A DNA stretch of 6,014 bases from an uncultured Rothia sp. (GTDB lineage Bacteria > Actinomycetota > Actinomycetes > Actinomycetales > Micrococcaceae): the NCBI GenBank assembly GCA_937935205.1, contig CALGXU010000171.1, positions 1 through 6,014 of the forward strand, given 5' to 3'. Each line of letters begins with the position of its first letter. Within the stretch, counting starts at the first letter, position 1. This document shows, one piece after another, positions 1 to 5,620 of this stretch. Made by a program: the position numbers and the translations under genes. The notes beneath the pieces were generated by a model. That model made no database searches, was not told the origin of the DNA, and saw nothing but the letters and a program-made list of their open reading frames with translations.

Positions 1-405
1 CTTAGAAGCCGCAGAATCAGTACCGTGCTGAGAAGACGCCTTATGCACCACAGGCTTACGCGGCATGTGTCGAACGGAGCTCGAAGACTGAGTCGCAGTA
101 GGCTGAGCAGAGGTAGACTCCGCAGCGGCAGAACCGGCAGATGCCTCAGAAGAAGCAGGCTGGCCGGATGCTGCAGGTTTTACAGCTTCGGCAACCTCTG
201 CGGTCTTTGCTACCTGAGGCTGGGCTACCTGAGGCTGCGCAGATTCAGCCTGCGCAGGCTTAGCCTGTACCGCCTCAGCCGGTGCCACCTCAGTCTGCAC
301 ATTCTCAGGTGCCTGCTGGGCACGCAGGCGAGCACGCGAACGCGGAGCCTTCGGCACGCGCGAGGAGGAATGCCCCTCCGAAGAGAGACCAGAACTCATC
401 GGCAC
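1..405 (-). CDS. ftsQ: Putative cell division protein FtsQ, N-terminal part (cut by the left edge)
   Basis: The frame is open from just after the murC stop to the left edge (about 135 codons, no stop), so only the N-terminal part is visible. FtsQ is a single-pass membrane protein of the divisome that bridges early and late division proteins through a periplasmic POTRA domain. No membrane segment or POTRA domain is reached here, so the name rests on position: in Actinobacteria ftsQ normally follows murC. The visible part is low-complexity and rich in Ala, Gln, Ser, Pro and Glu. It has an Arg/Lys-rich patch near the start (RVPKAPRSRARLR), AQP-type repeats such as AQPQVAQPQVAK, and no Phe, Tyr, Trp, Cys or Ile. 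This looks like a disordered cytoplasmic extension ahead of a later membrane anchor. I chose GTG at 405-403 because GGAGG at 418-414 lies 8 bases upstream; an in-frame ATG at 399-397 would be 14 bases away. The gene probably belongs to one transcript with murG and murC. It could also be an unrelated low-complexity protein. Confidence 0.7.
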   Translation of the reverse strand, partial: MPMSSGLSSEGHSSSRVPKAPRSRARLRAQQAPENVQTEVAPAEAVQAKPAQAESAQPQVAQPQVAKTAEVAEAVKPAASGQPASSEASAGSAAAESTSAQPTATQSSSSVRHMPRKPVVHKASSQHGTDSAASK

Positions 406-418
406 AGCCTAAGCCTCC
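403..418 (-). promoter_or_regulatory. Ribosome-binding site and start choice for the putative ftsQ
   Basis: GGAGG lies at 418-414 on the minus strand, inside the last codons of murC. Eight bases separate it from GTG (405-403), a standard spacing, but fourteen separate it from the in-frame ATG (399-397). The murC stop TAG (411-409) falls between the site and both starts. Termination of murC and initiation of ftsQ are therefore closely spaced, which suggests translational coupling. Confidence 0.6.
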
Positions 419-1908
419 GACTTCTTCGAATCGCCACCGTGACGGATCTCCAGGGACTCCAACAGACGCGCGCCCAAAGCGGTCACGTCGCCAGCACCAA
501 CAGTCATCACGATATCGCCGGCCTGAGCGCATGCCACAATATCCTCGATCGCGCCCTCAGCGGTAGCGTAACGAACCTCAGAGAAACCAGCACCGGTAAT
601 CAGCTCACTGGTCACGCCCTCAATCGGCAGCTCACGAGCCGGGTAAATATCCAGCACATGAGCGCGGTCAGCCATCGACAGGGCCTCCGCAAACTCCTTC
701 GCGAACTCACGAGTACGAGAGAACAGGTGCGGCTGGAAAATCACGTACAGGTTATGGCCATCAGCCACGGTACGGCCGGTCTCCAGGGCACGGAACACCT
801 CGGTCGGGTGGTGCGCGTAATCGTCAAAGACCTTCACGCCAGCAACCTCACCGCGCAGGGTGAAGCGGCGGTCAGCGCCCACAAACTCAGCCAGCGCACG
901 AACAATATCGGCAGCCTCGTAACCAGAAATGAGCGCCGAGATAAAAGCAGCCGAAGCGTTCAGCTGGTTATGAATACCGGGCACCTTCAGAGCAAGATCC
1001 TGCTCACCCTTATAACGCACTCCGCGGCATTCAAAAGACCAGGACAGGTGCGACGACGAGGAAGAACCAGCGCTGGTAATCTCGCTAATGCGCAGGTCAG
1101 CATCCTCAGACTCACCGTAGGTCACCACGGGCACACCCGCCGCACGAGAACGAGCCGCCAAAGTCGCCGCGCCCTCATCATCAGCGCAGGTCACCACAAC
1201 ACCGTTAGGTGCCAGCGAGCCCACAAAACGGTTGAACGCCTCAAAGACACGCTCGTCCGTCTCGTAGAAGTCCAGGTGGTCCGGCTCAACATTCGTCACC
1301 ACAGCAATCGCCGGGCGGTAACGCACAAACGAGCCGTCCGACTCATCAGCCTCAGCCACAAAAATCGACTCCGGACCCTGAGCGCCCAAGTGAGCGTTCG
1401 TGCCGCGACCAGCAATCACAGTACCCACCGCAAAGGACGGCTGCGCACCCAGCTGATCAAACATCACAGAAATCATGGAGCTGGTCGTGCTCTTACCGTG
1501 AGTACCGGCAACAGCAACCACCTGAGACTCGCCCATCACAGCGGCAAGCGCCTCAGAACGATGCAGCACACGCAGACCCTGCGCGCGAGCGGCAGCAAGC
1601 TCCGGGTTATCTTCACGAATCGCGGTAGAAATCACCACGGTATCAACGTCCACAATGTTCTCAGCCTGCTGAGGAACACCCACACGAGCACCCGCAGCAC
1701 GCAAAGACTCAACAGCAGCCGACTCGGCACGGTCAGAACCGCTCACCGTCACACCAGCCTGCAGCATCAGAGCGGCAATAGCGCTCATACCCGCGCCACC
1801 AATACCGATGAAGTGCACACGGCCCAACTCGCTCATCTTCGCACGCTCAGGGAACGGCGGGTTCAGCGGTGCCGGCAACACCATCTCAAGATTCATCAAT
1901 TCAGTCAT
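409..1908 (-). CDS. murC: UDP-N-acetylmuramate--L-alanine ligase MurC
   Basis: MurC (499 aa) is the cytoplasmic ATP-dependent ligase that joins L-alanine to UDP-MurNAc, the first step of the peptidoglycan stem peptide. All family marks are present in order: the nucleotide-sugar binding loop GIGGAGMS (residues 35-42); the ATP loop GTHGKST (135-141); EADESDGSF (186-194); the central-domain motif NVEPDHLD (206-213); GIHNQLNA (311-318); RRFTLRGE (347-354); the C-terminal ligase-domain motif DDYAHHPTEV (362-371), which favours MurC over the other Mur ligases; and QPHLFSRT (392-399). Length is close to the usual 460-500 residues. The ATG at 1908-1906 overlaps the murG stop. It gives about 24 residues before the conserved ELGRVHFIGIGG; an internal ATG at 1836-1834 would start just before that block. 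I prefer the upstream ATG because of the overlap, although the ribosome site (GAGAAG, very close to the start) is weak. The Ser-rich stretch near 282-286 is a small loop variation. No catalytic motif is missing. Confidence 0.98.
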   Translation of the reverse strand: MTELMNLEMVLPAPLNPPFPERAKMSELGRVHFIGIGGAGMSAIAALMLQAGVTVSGSDRAESAAVESLRAAGARVGVPQQAENIVDVDTVVISTAIREDNPELAAARAQGLRVLHRSEALAAVMGESQVVAVAGTHGKSTTSSMISVMFDQLGAQPSFAVGTVIAGRGTNAHLGAQGPESIFVAEADESDGSFVRYRPAIAVVTNVEPDHLDFYETDERVFEAFNRFVGSLAPNGVVVTCADDEGAATLAARSRAAGVPVVTYGESEDADLRISEITSAGSSSSSHLSWSFECRGVRYKGEQDLALKVPGIHNQLNASAAFISALISGYEAADIVRALAEFVGADRRFTLRGEVAGVKVFDDYAHHPTEVFRALETGRTVADGHNLYVIFQPHLFSRTREFAKEFAEALSMADRAHVLDIYPARELPIEGVTSELITGAGFSEVRYATAEGAIEDIVACAQAGDIVMTVGAGDVTALGARLLESLEIRHGGDSKKSEA

Positions 1909-1916
1909 TACTTCTC
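1906..1916 (-). other. murG/murC stop-start overlap (TAATG)
   Basis: The murG stop TAA (1910-1908) and the murC start ATG (1908-1906) share one base. The only Shine-Dalgarno-like bases are GAGAAG at 1916-1911, too close to the ATG to be a strong site. This arrangement usually means ribosomes finishing murG re-initiate on murC, which links the amounts of the two enzymes. The overlap is seen directly; coupling is inferred. Confidence 0.8.
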
Positions 1917-3008
1917 AGCTGCCTTCAATACTGCTTCAGCCATAACGCGCGCCGCGTCACGGATACCAAGTTCATACGCCGCAGCGCCCATACGCTCCAG
2001 CTCCTCCGGGTTCGCCATAAGAGCCGGAATCTCACGGGCAAACCACTCACCGGTGACCTCTGCATCCTTCACCAGCAGAGCCGCAGACGCCTCCACCAGA
2101 GAACGAGCATTCAGAGCCTGCTCGCCATTACCAATGGGAAGCGGCACAAAAATCGCGGGAACACCCACCGCAGCAACCTCACTGACGGTTGCCGCACCCG
2201 AACGCACCAGCAGAAGATCAGCGGCAGCGTACACATCCTGCATGCCGTTGCTGAACTCAATCTGACGGTAATTCGGCGCGCTCAACGGCTCACCGTTCTC
2301 ATCCAGAACAGCCTTGCCCTTACCGGTAATATGCAGAATCTGGAAGTCCCACTCAGCAAAGTGGTCACGGCACGCCGCCACCGCATTGTTCAGGCTCTGC
2401 GCACCCAGCGAACCACCAGTCACAATCACGGTCGGCTTCTGCGGGTCCAGACCCAGGTTGCGGCGAGCCTTCGAACGGTGCGCCTCACGGTTCAGGTAGG
2501 CAATCTCATCCTTCATCGGCATACCCACCAGGGTCGCGCGCGGGAACGGAGTATTGGGGAACGCAACACCGGTGAACTTCGCGAACGTACCACCCAGGCG
2601 GTTCGCCAAACCGGGCTTCGCGTTCGCCTCATGAATCACCACGGGAATCTTAGCGCTCAACGCCGACAAATACGCCGGCGGGCACACGTAGCCGCCCACG
2701 CCAACAACCACGTCTGCATCTGCTTCCTTGAGGATGCGGCGGGTCTTCGACAGGCCACCAAAGAACTTAGCGGGGAAAGCCAAGGCGGCACGGTTAATGC
2801 TACGGGGGAACGCCGCACGAGGAATGAACTCAATATCGAAACCAGCTGCCGGAACCAGCTCGGCTTCCATCTTATCCGCAGTGCCCAGCATCAGAATCTT
2901 AGCGTTCGGTTCAAGATCACGAACCGCACGCGCAATCGCGAGCATCGGATTAATATGACCGGCGGTGCCACCACCGGCGAAGACTATAGAGGGCGCCTTC
3001 TTCGTCAT
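1908..3008 (-). CDS. murG: Lipid II synthase MurG (undecaprenyl-PP-MurNAc-pentapeptide GlcNAc transferase)
   Basis: MurG is the GT-B glycosyltransferase, peripheral on the inner face of the membrane, that transfers GlcNAc from UDP-GlcNAc to lipid I to form lipid II, the substrate of FtsW. With the start used here it has 366 residues, normal for the family. Visible motifs are the N-terminal glycine loop GGGTAGHINP (12-21), a second glycine loop GVGGYVCPPAY (103-113), IHEANAKPGLANR (125-137), the C-domain loop GGSLGAQSLN (198-207), RSGAATVSE (269-277) in the UDP-GlcNAc site, and PLPIGNGEQALNA (290-302) carrying the Gln and Asn-Ala typical of the donor pocket. I chose ATG at 3008-3006 because GGGAG at 3021-3017 is 8 bases upstream. 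An in-frame GTG at 3026-3024 adds six residues, but the ribosome site would then lie inside the coding region. HEAN replaces the more common HEQN, a conservative-looking change. The gene is about 210 bases downstream of ftsW and overlaps murC by one base. Confidence 0.97.
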   Translation of the reverse strand: MTKKAPSIVFAGGGTAGHINPMLAIARAVRDLEPNAKILMLGTADKMEAELVPAAGFDIEFIPRAAFPRSINRAALAFPAKFFGGLSKTRRILKEADADVVVGVGGYVCPPAYLSALSAKIPVVIHEANAKPGLANRLGGTFAKFTGVAFPNTPFPRATLVGMPMKDEIAYLNREAHRSKARRNLGLDPQKPTVIVTGGSLGAQSLNNAVAACRDHFAEWDFQILHITGKGKAVLDENGEPLSAPNYRQIEFSNGMQDVYAAADLLLVRSGAATVSEVAAVGVPAIFVPLPIGNGEQALNARSLVEASAALLVKDAEVTGEWFAREIPALMANPEELERMGAAAYELGIRDAARVMAEAVLKAAEK

Positions 3009-3012
3009 AGGT

Positions 3013-3021
3013 CTTTCTCCC
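3013..3021 (-). promoter_or_regulatory. murG ribosome-binding site
   Basis: The minus strand reads GGGAGAAAG (3021-3013), then ACCT, then ATG (3008-3006). The GGGAG core is 8 bases from that ATG. This decides the murG start against the in-frame GTG at 3026-3024, which would precede the site. Confidence 0.75.
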
Positions 3022-3040
3022 AACACATCGGTACAGCATC

Positions 3041-3046
3041 ATTTTA
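3041..3046 (-). promoter_or_regulatory. Candidate -10 box of a murG-murC-ftsQ promoter
   Basis: The minus strand has TAAAAT at 3046-3041, five of six matches to TATAAT. A start near 3034 would give a leader of about 25 bases carrying the murG ribosome site. No good -35 hexamer sits 16-18 bases upstream; the nearest similar sequence, TTGAAC (3065-3060), is only 13 bases away. An 11-base dyad, CTGTTCAACAG (3058-3068), overlaps that region. Weakly conserved -35 boxes are common in Actinobacteria, so this remains a candidate only. Confidence 0.3.
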
Positions 3047-3071
3047 CGCTATCGCACCTGTTCAACAGAGC

Positions 3072-3107
3072 GCCCCCGCCGTTGAGCTACAACTCAAAAG
3101 CGAGGGC
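3072..3107 (-). promoter_or_regulatory. Two-part hairpin in the ftsW-murG gap
   Basis: The outer arms are 3072-3079 and 3100-3107 and the inner arms TTGAG (3082-3086) and CTCAA (3093-3097), with a 6-base loop. Read as minus-strand RNA, the outer arms pair along their full length with one G.U wobble, and a further G.U pair (3099/3080) leaves a single mismatch before the inner stem. On the plus strand the same positions give C.A mismatches, so pairing favours the minus-strand transcript. No T-run follows it on the minus strand; a T-rich stretch (3108-3120) follows it on the plus strand. It could be a leader structure of murG, a U-tail-less terminator after ftsW, or a plus-strand terminator against antisense transcription. 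Confidence 0.5.
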
Positions 3108-3112
3108 TTTAT

Positions 3113-3118
3113 CTTATA
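3113..3118 (-). promoter_or_regulatory. Second candidate -10 box upstream of murG
   Basis: TATAAG (3118-3113, minus strand) lies just upstream of the 3072-3107 hairpin and matches five of six bases of TATAAT. A TG lies two bases before it, resembling but not matching an extended -10 element. No recognisable -35 is found at the usual distance. If used, transcription would begin at about the first bases of the hairpin, making that hairpin the 5' end of the murG mRNA. Confidence 0.22.
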
Positions 3119-3156
3119 TTCAGCGCATATTCATCACGGGTAGAGGCACGAACCGC

Positions 3157-3209
3157 AACCCGCTCCCCCGACTGCCAGCCCCCGCAACACAGGCTTCGCC
3201 GAGCGGGTT
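3157..3209 (-). terminator. Inverted repeat just after ftsW; possible weak terminator
   Basis: AACCCGCTC (3157-3165) and GAGCGGGTT (3201-3209) form a perfect 9-bp inverted repeat with a 35-base loop, starting 10 bases past the ftsW stop. The loop can form a short AGCC/GGCT stem on the minus strand. No T-run follows in either direction, so it is not a standard intrinsic terminator. It may end or protect the ftsW mRNA. Confidence 0.3.
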
Positions 3210-3218
3210 CCGTGGGGT

Positions 3219-5471
3219 TTAGCCCTGCTGGCGAGTATTGCGCTGAGCGGAATTCCGCGCCGCACCCTGAGCCGGACGCTGCGCCTGCTGAGCGCCGTTC
3301 TTCGGAGCACCATTCTTCGGGGTGCCCTTTGCCTGAGCGCCCTGTCGCGGCGTTGCCTGACGCTGAGCACCCTGACGCTGAGCACCCTGGCGAGGATTAC
3401 CCTGTCGCTGCGCGCGGCGCTGACGATCCTCAGGATGCAGCGGCTGCAGACCCGCAGGCAGCGAACCCGACGGACGGTGCTGGGCGCTACGAGGCTGGGC
3501 ACCGCGAGGCTGGGCACCGCGAGGCTGCTGCACTCGCTTCTGCGCGGCAGGCTGCTGAGCGGTACGAGGCTGAGCACCACGCGACTGAGCGGGTCGCTGT
3601 TGTACAGCCTGCTTCGGAGTCACAGGCTTCTGGCCCTCAGGCTTCGCAACAGTCGTCTTCTGAGCAGTCACCTTCTGAGCGGGGCGAGCCTCGGCCGGCT
3701 TACCCTGTGCAGCTCGGGTAGAGGTAGTACTCTTCTGAGCAACATGAGCCTGCTGACCGGTACGAGGCTGAGCGGAAGCCTTCTTCGGAGCTGCCTTCGT
3801 CGGTGCAGGCTTCTGCGAGGCCTTCTGCTTCTGGGCTTCAGTCTTCTGCTTCTGAGCCTCAGTTTTCTGCTTCTGCGCTGCGGCCTTCTGCTCCGCCTTC
3901 ACGCGGGCAGCTTCCTCACGAGCCAGACGAGCCTGCTCCTTCTGCTGTTCCCGGGCCTGACGCTCCTGCTCCTTCTCCTGCTCCCGAGCCACACGAGCCA
4001 ACTCACGCTGCTGATCCGGCGCAAAACCCAACCAGCGGCGCAACGTACTCTCCGGACCAAACATCAGCGCAAACGGGTTATGTTCCTTCAGCAGGTGGCC
4101 ACCGGCAGCCGCACGAGCAGCCTCCTCCTGATTCAGCACAATCTGCAACGGCGTACGACGATGCCAATCAGCATTCGCACGACGAACCTCACGCACGCTC
4201 TGAGTCTCAATATTCGACGGTGCCGTCGCGCCACGCAACGGAGTCTGCCGCGCAAATGCCAACAACAAACCCGCCGCAAACAACGAAGACAACAGCGACG
4301 AACCACCATAGGACACAAACGGCAGAGGCACACCAATCACCGGCAAAATACGGGACACCATGCCCATATTGATAATCGCCTGAGAGCTCAGCCAAATCAT
4401 GATGCCGCCCGTAGCCAAACGCACCAGCGGGTCAGTAGTGCGCAGCATAATACGCACCGCGCAATACACCAGGCCCGCATACAGCAGCAGAACCGCCAGC
4501 GTACCCAGCAGGCCCAGCTCCTCACCAATAATGGCGAAAATATAGTCGTTATGCGCCTCAGCCAGGTAGTTATACTTCTGACGCGACTGGCCCAGACCAA
4601 CGCCCAAGAAGCCGCCGGTCGTCAGCGCCACCTCACCAGAATTCGCCTGGTCACAGTTAGCGTTCGTGCACGAGCCCCACACACCGAAAATACGAGCCAC
4701 ACGGTTCGCGCTACTGAGAACACCCACCAGAGCCAACACCGCAAACGCGCCGCCAATCTTCAGCAGCGAGCTGCGAGAAGCGCCCGCCAGCCACATCATG
4801 CCCACAAAGATAAAGCCGTACACCATGGCGGTACCCATATCGCCACCAAGCATAATCAGCAGCACCAGGGCACCCACACCATAAATCGAGGGGAACAGCG
4901 TACGCCAAATACTGCGAGAAATATCGCCGTGACGGCTGTACACCCACGCCAGCCACATAATAATCGCCAGCTTCGAAAACTCCGACGGCTGGATCTGCAC
5001 GCCGCCGGGGAATTTCAACCAGTTACGGTTACCGTTCACCTCAACGCCAACAACCACCACAGCAAGCTGCATGACCAACGCGGCAATCAGCATCGCGTTC
5101 ACCACAAACTCCTTGTGGTAAACCCCCACCGGGATACGCGTAATACCCGCCATCGCAATCACGCCAAGCACCAAGAACATGACCTGCGACGAAACCTGCG
5201 AGAACGGCGACTGGCCCTGAGAAATCATGGTGACGCTCGAGGCCGACAGCACCATAATGCAGCCAAAAATAGCCAGACCCAAGGTGGTGACCAGCAGCAT
5301 GACCGGCACATCCCACAGGTCAGCCTTCAAACCACGACGGTACAGCCTATCGGCACGAGCACGGAACGGCGCAGAGAAATCCTCCCAACCGGCTCGCAAA
5401 GACGCCCAACGACCACTCGCGGTCGAACGCGCCGAAGAAGCCGAACGCTCCGAAGATGCGCTGGTACTCAC
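3219..5471 (-). CDS. ftsW: Septal peptidoglycan glycosyltransferase FtsW with a very long basic C-terminal tail
   Basis: FtsW is the SEDS-family membrane glycosyltransferase that polymerises lipid II at the division septum with its partner class B PBP. The protein has 750 residues from the GTG at 5471-5469. A short disordered N-terminus precedes about 10 membrane segments (roughly 52-408). SEDS marks are NGNRNWL (146-152), IQPSEFSKLA (160-169), GGDMGTA (209-215), the large extracytoplasmic loop ending in EAHNDYIFA (305-313) with the presumed catalytic Asp309, IGEELGLLG (315-323), and PLPFVSYGGSSL (382-393). FtsW cores are usually about 400 residues (E. coli 414); here some 342 more follow the last segment. 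That tail has a Glu/Arg/Lys/Gln-rich probable helix (about 487-552), then a basic Ala/Gln/Pro/Lys/Arg/Gly region built of short repeats, with no Phe, Tyr or Trp after residue 483. A TTG at 5492-5490 would add seven residues but would place the GGAGGG ribosome site (5480-5475) inside the gene. The gene lies alone between two gaps, with murD upstream and murG downstream. Confidence 0.97.
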   Translation of the reverse strand: MSTSASSERSASSARSTASGRWASLRAGWEDFSAPFRARADRLYRRGLKADLWDVPVMLLVTTLGLAIFGCIMVLSASSVTMISQGQSPFSQVSSQVMFLVLGVIAMAGITRIPVGVYHKEFVVNAMLIAALVMQLAVVVVGVEVNGNRNWLKFPGGVQIQPSEFSKLAIIMWLAWVYSRHGDISRSIWRTLFPSIYGVGALVLLIMLGGDMGTAMVYGFIFVGMMWLAGASRSSLLKIGGAFAVLALVGVLSSANRVARIFGVWGSCTNANCDQANSGEVALTTGGFLGVGLGQSRQKYNYLAEAHNDYIFAIIGEELGLLGTLAVLLLYAGLVYCAVRIMLRTTDPLVRLATGGIMIWLSSQAIINMGMVSRILPVIGVPLPFVSYGGSSLLSSLFAAGLLLAFARQTPLRGATAPSNIETQSVREVRRANADWHRRTPLQIVLNQEEAARAAAGGHLLKEHNPFALMFGPESTLRRWLGFAPDQQRELARVAREQEKEQERQAREQQKEQARLAREEAARVKAEQKAAAQKQKTEAQKQKTEAQKQKASQKPAPTKAAPKKASAQPRTGQQAHVAQKSTTSTRAAQGKPAEARPAQKVTAQKTTVAKPEGQKPVTPKQAVQQRPAQSRGAQPRTAQQPAAQKRVQQPRGAQPRGAQPRSAQHRPSGSLPAGLQPLHPEDRQRRAQRQGNPRQGAQRQGAQRQATPRQGAQAKGTPKNGAPKNGAQQAQRPAQGAARNSAQRNTRQQG
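3356..3385 (-). repeat. 15-bp tandem repeat in the ftsW tail (QGAQR units)
   Basis: The plus-strand unit CCTGACGCTGAGCAC occurs twice without mismatch (3356-3370 and 3371-3385), and diverged copies continue on both sides. In the ftsW frame it encodes QGAQR-type pentapeptides, so a gain or loss of units keeps the frame. Confidence 0.75.
3491..3527 (-). repeat. 15-bp tandem repeat in the ftsW tail (RGAQP units)
   Basis: The plus-strand unit GAGGCTGGGCACCGC occurs at 3491-3505 and 3506-3520 without mismatch, followed by a partial third copy (3521-3527). It encodes RGAQP pentapeptides of ftsW. Perfect identity suggests recent duplication by slippage or unequal recombination. Confidence 0.8.
3822..3884 (-). 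repeat. 21-bp triplicate in the ftsW tail (TEAQKQK heptads)
   Basis: There are three 21-base units, at 3822-3842, 3843-3863 and 3864-3884. The first two are nearly identical and the third has diverged at one end. They encode the heptads AAAQKQK, TEAQKQK and TEAQKQK at the end of the charged helical segment of the FtsW tail. The seven-residue period would let a helix or coiled coil extend in register. Confidence 0.75.
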
Positions 5472-5474
5472 ATG

Positions 5475-5480
5475 CCCTCC
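5475..5480 (-). promoter_or_regulatory. ftsW ribosome-binding site
   Basis: GGAGGG (5480-5475, minus strand) stands three bases before GTG (5471-5469), a strong site at rather short spacing. The overlapping ATG (5473-5471) is followed at once by TGA and cannot be the start. The upstream in-frame TTG (5492-5490) has no comparable site, so the GTG is preferred. Confidence 0.65.
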
Positions 5481-5494
5481 TATAGGCCTCAACT

Positions 5495-5513
5495 GCCACG
5501 GATTCGTCGTGGC
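5495..5513 (-). other. Small hairpin in the ftsW leader
   Basis: GCCACG (5495-5500) and CGTGGC (5508-5513) form a perfect 6-bp stem with a 7-base loop, about 14 bases upstream of the ftsW ribosome site. A leader mRNA would carry it near the initiation region. It may be chance or a local control element. Confidence 0.3.
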
Positions 5514-5522
5514 GAATACACG

Positions 5523-5562
5523 AAAAAGGTTCAGGGGTGGGACACCGTTACCATCCCACCCC
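5523..5562 (-). terminator. Hairpin with T-run between murD and ftsW; possible terminator or attenuator
   Basis: GGGGTGGGA (5534-5542) and TCCCACCCC (5554-5562) form a perfect 9-bp GC-rich stem with an 11-base loop. On the minus strand five T residues follow (5527-5523), separated from the stem by the six bases TGAACC. Intrinsic terminators usually have the T-run directly at the stem, so termination may be partial. It lies 58 bases past the murD stop and about 50 bases before the ftsW ribosome site, where it would limit read-through. The remaining part of this 149-base gap (5563-5620) holds only short, weak inverted repeats. Confidence 0.5.
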
Positions 5563-5620
5563 CGAGAAGAACCCGCAGAAAGCGCCCCGGTCTCCCGAGA
5601 CGCCCTCTGCAGGCAACGTC

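Noticed and set aside
25..2265. Very long plus-strand open frame (746 codons) opposite murC and its neighbours
   Set aside because: It is in exact codon register with murC on the other strand, so stops would need TTA, CTA or TCA codons in murC, which are rare here. The translation is Arg/His/Ser/Thr-rich with no domain, while the minus strand encodes a clear MurC.
1869..3143. Plus-strand open frame (424 codons) opposite murG
   Set aside because: It is in codon register with murG and shows no recognisable domain, so it is a shadow of a confidently identified gene.
3134..3580. Minus-strand frame (148 codons) overlapping the ftsW tail and the following gap
   Set aside because: Its Arg/Leu/Ser/Val repeats are the ftsW tail repeats read in another frame. 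It has no convincing ribosome site or independent motif.
3212..3721. Plus-strand frame (169 codons) rich in Glu, Ala, Pro and His opposite the ftsW tail
   Set aside because: Short-period DNA repeats keep several frames open at once. This one is antisense to a real coding tail and has no supporting features.
3333..3884. The tandem repeats considered as a CRISPR array or mobile-element remnant
   Set aside because: The repeats are contiguous 15- or 21-bp units without unique spacers and stay in the ftsW frame. They are protein-coding tandem repeats.
5495..5513. The small hairpin upstream of ftsW considered as a riboswitch
   Set aside because: A single 6-bp stem in a short leader is too small for any known riboswitch aptamer.
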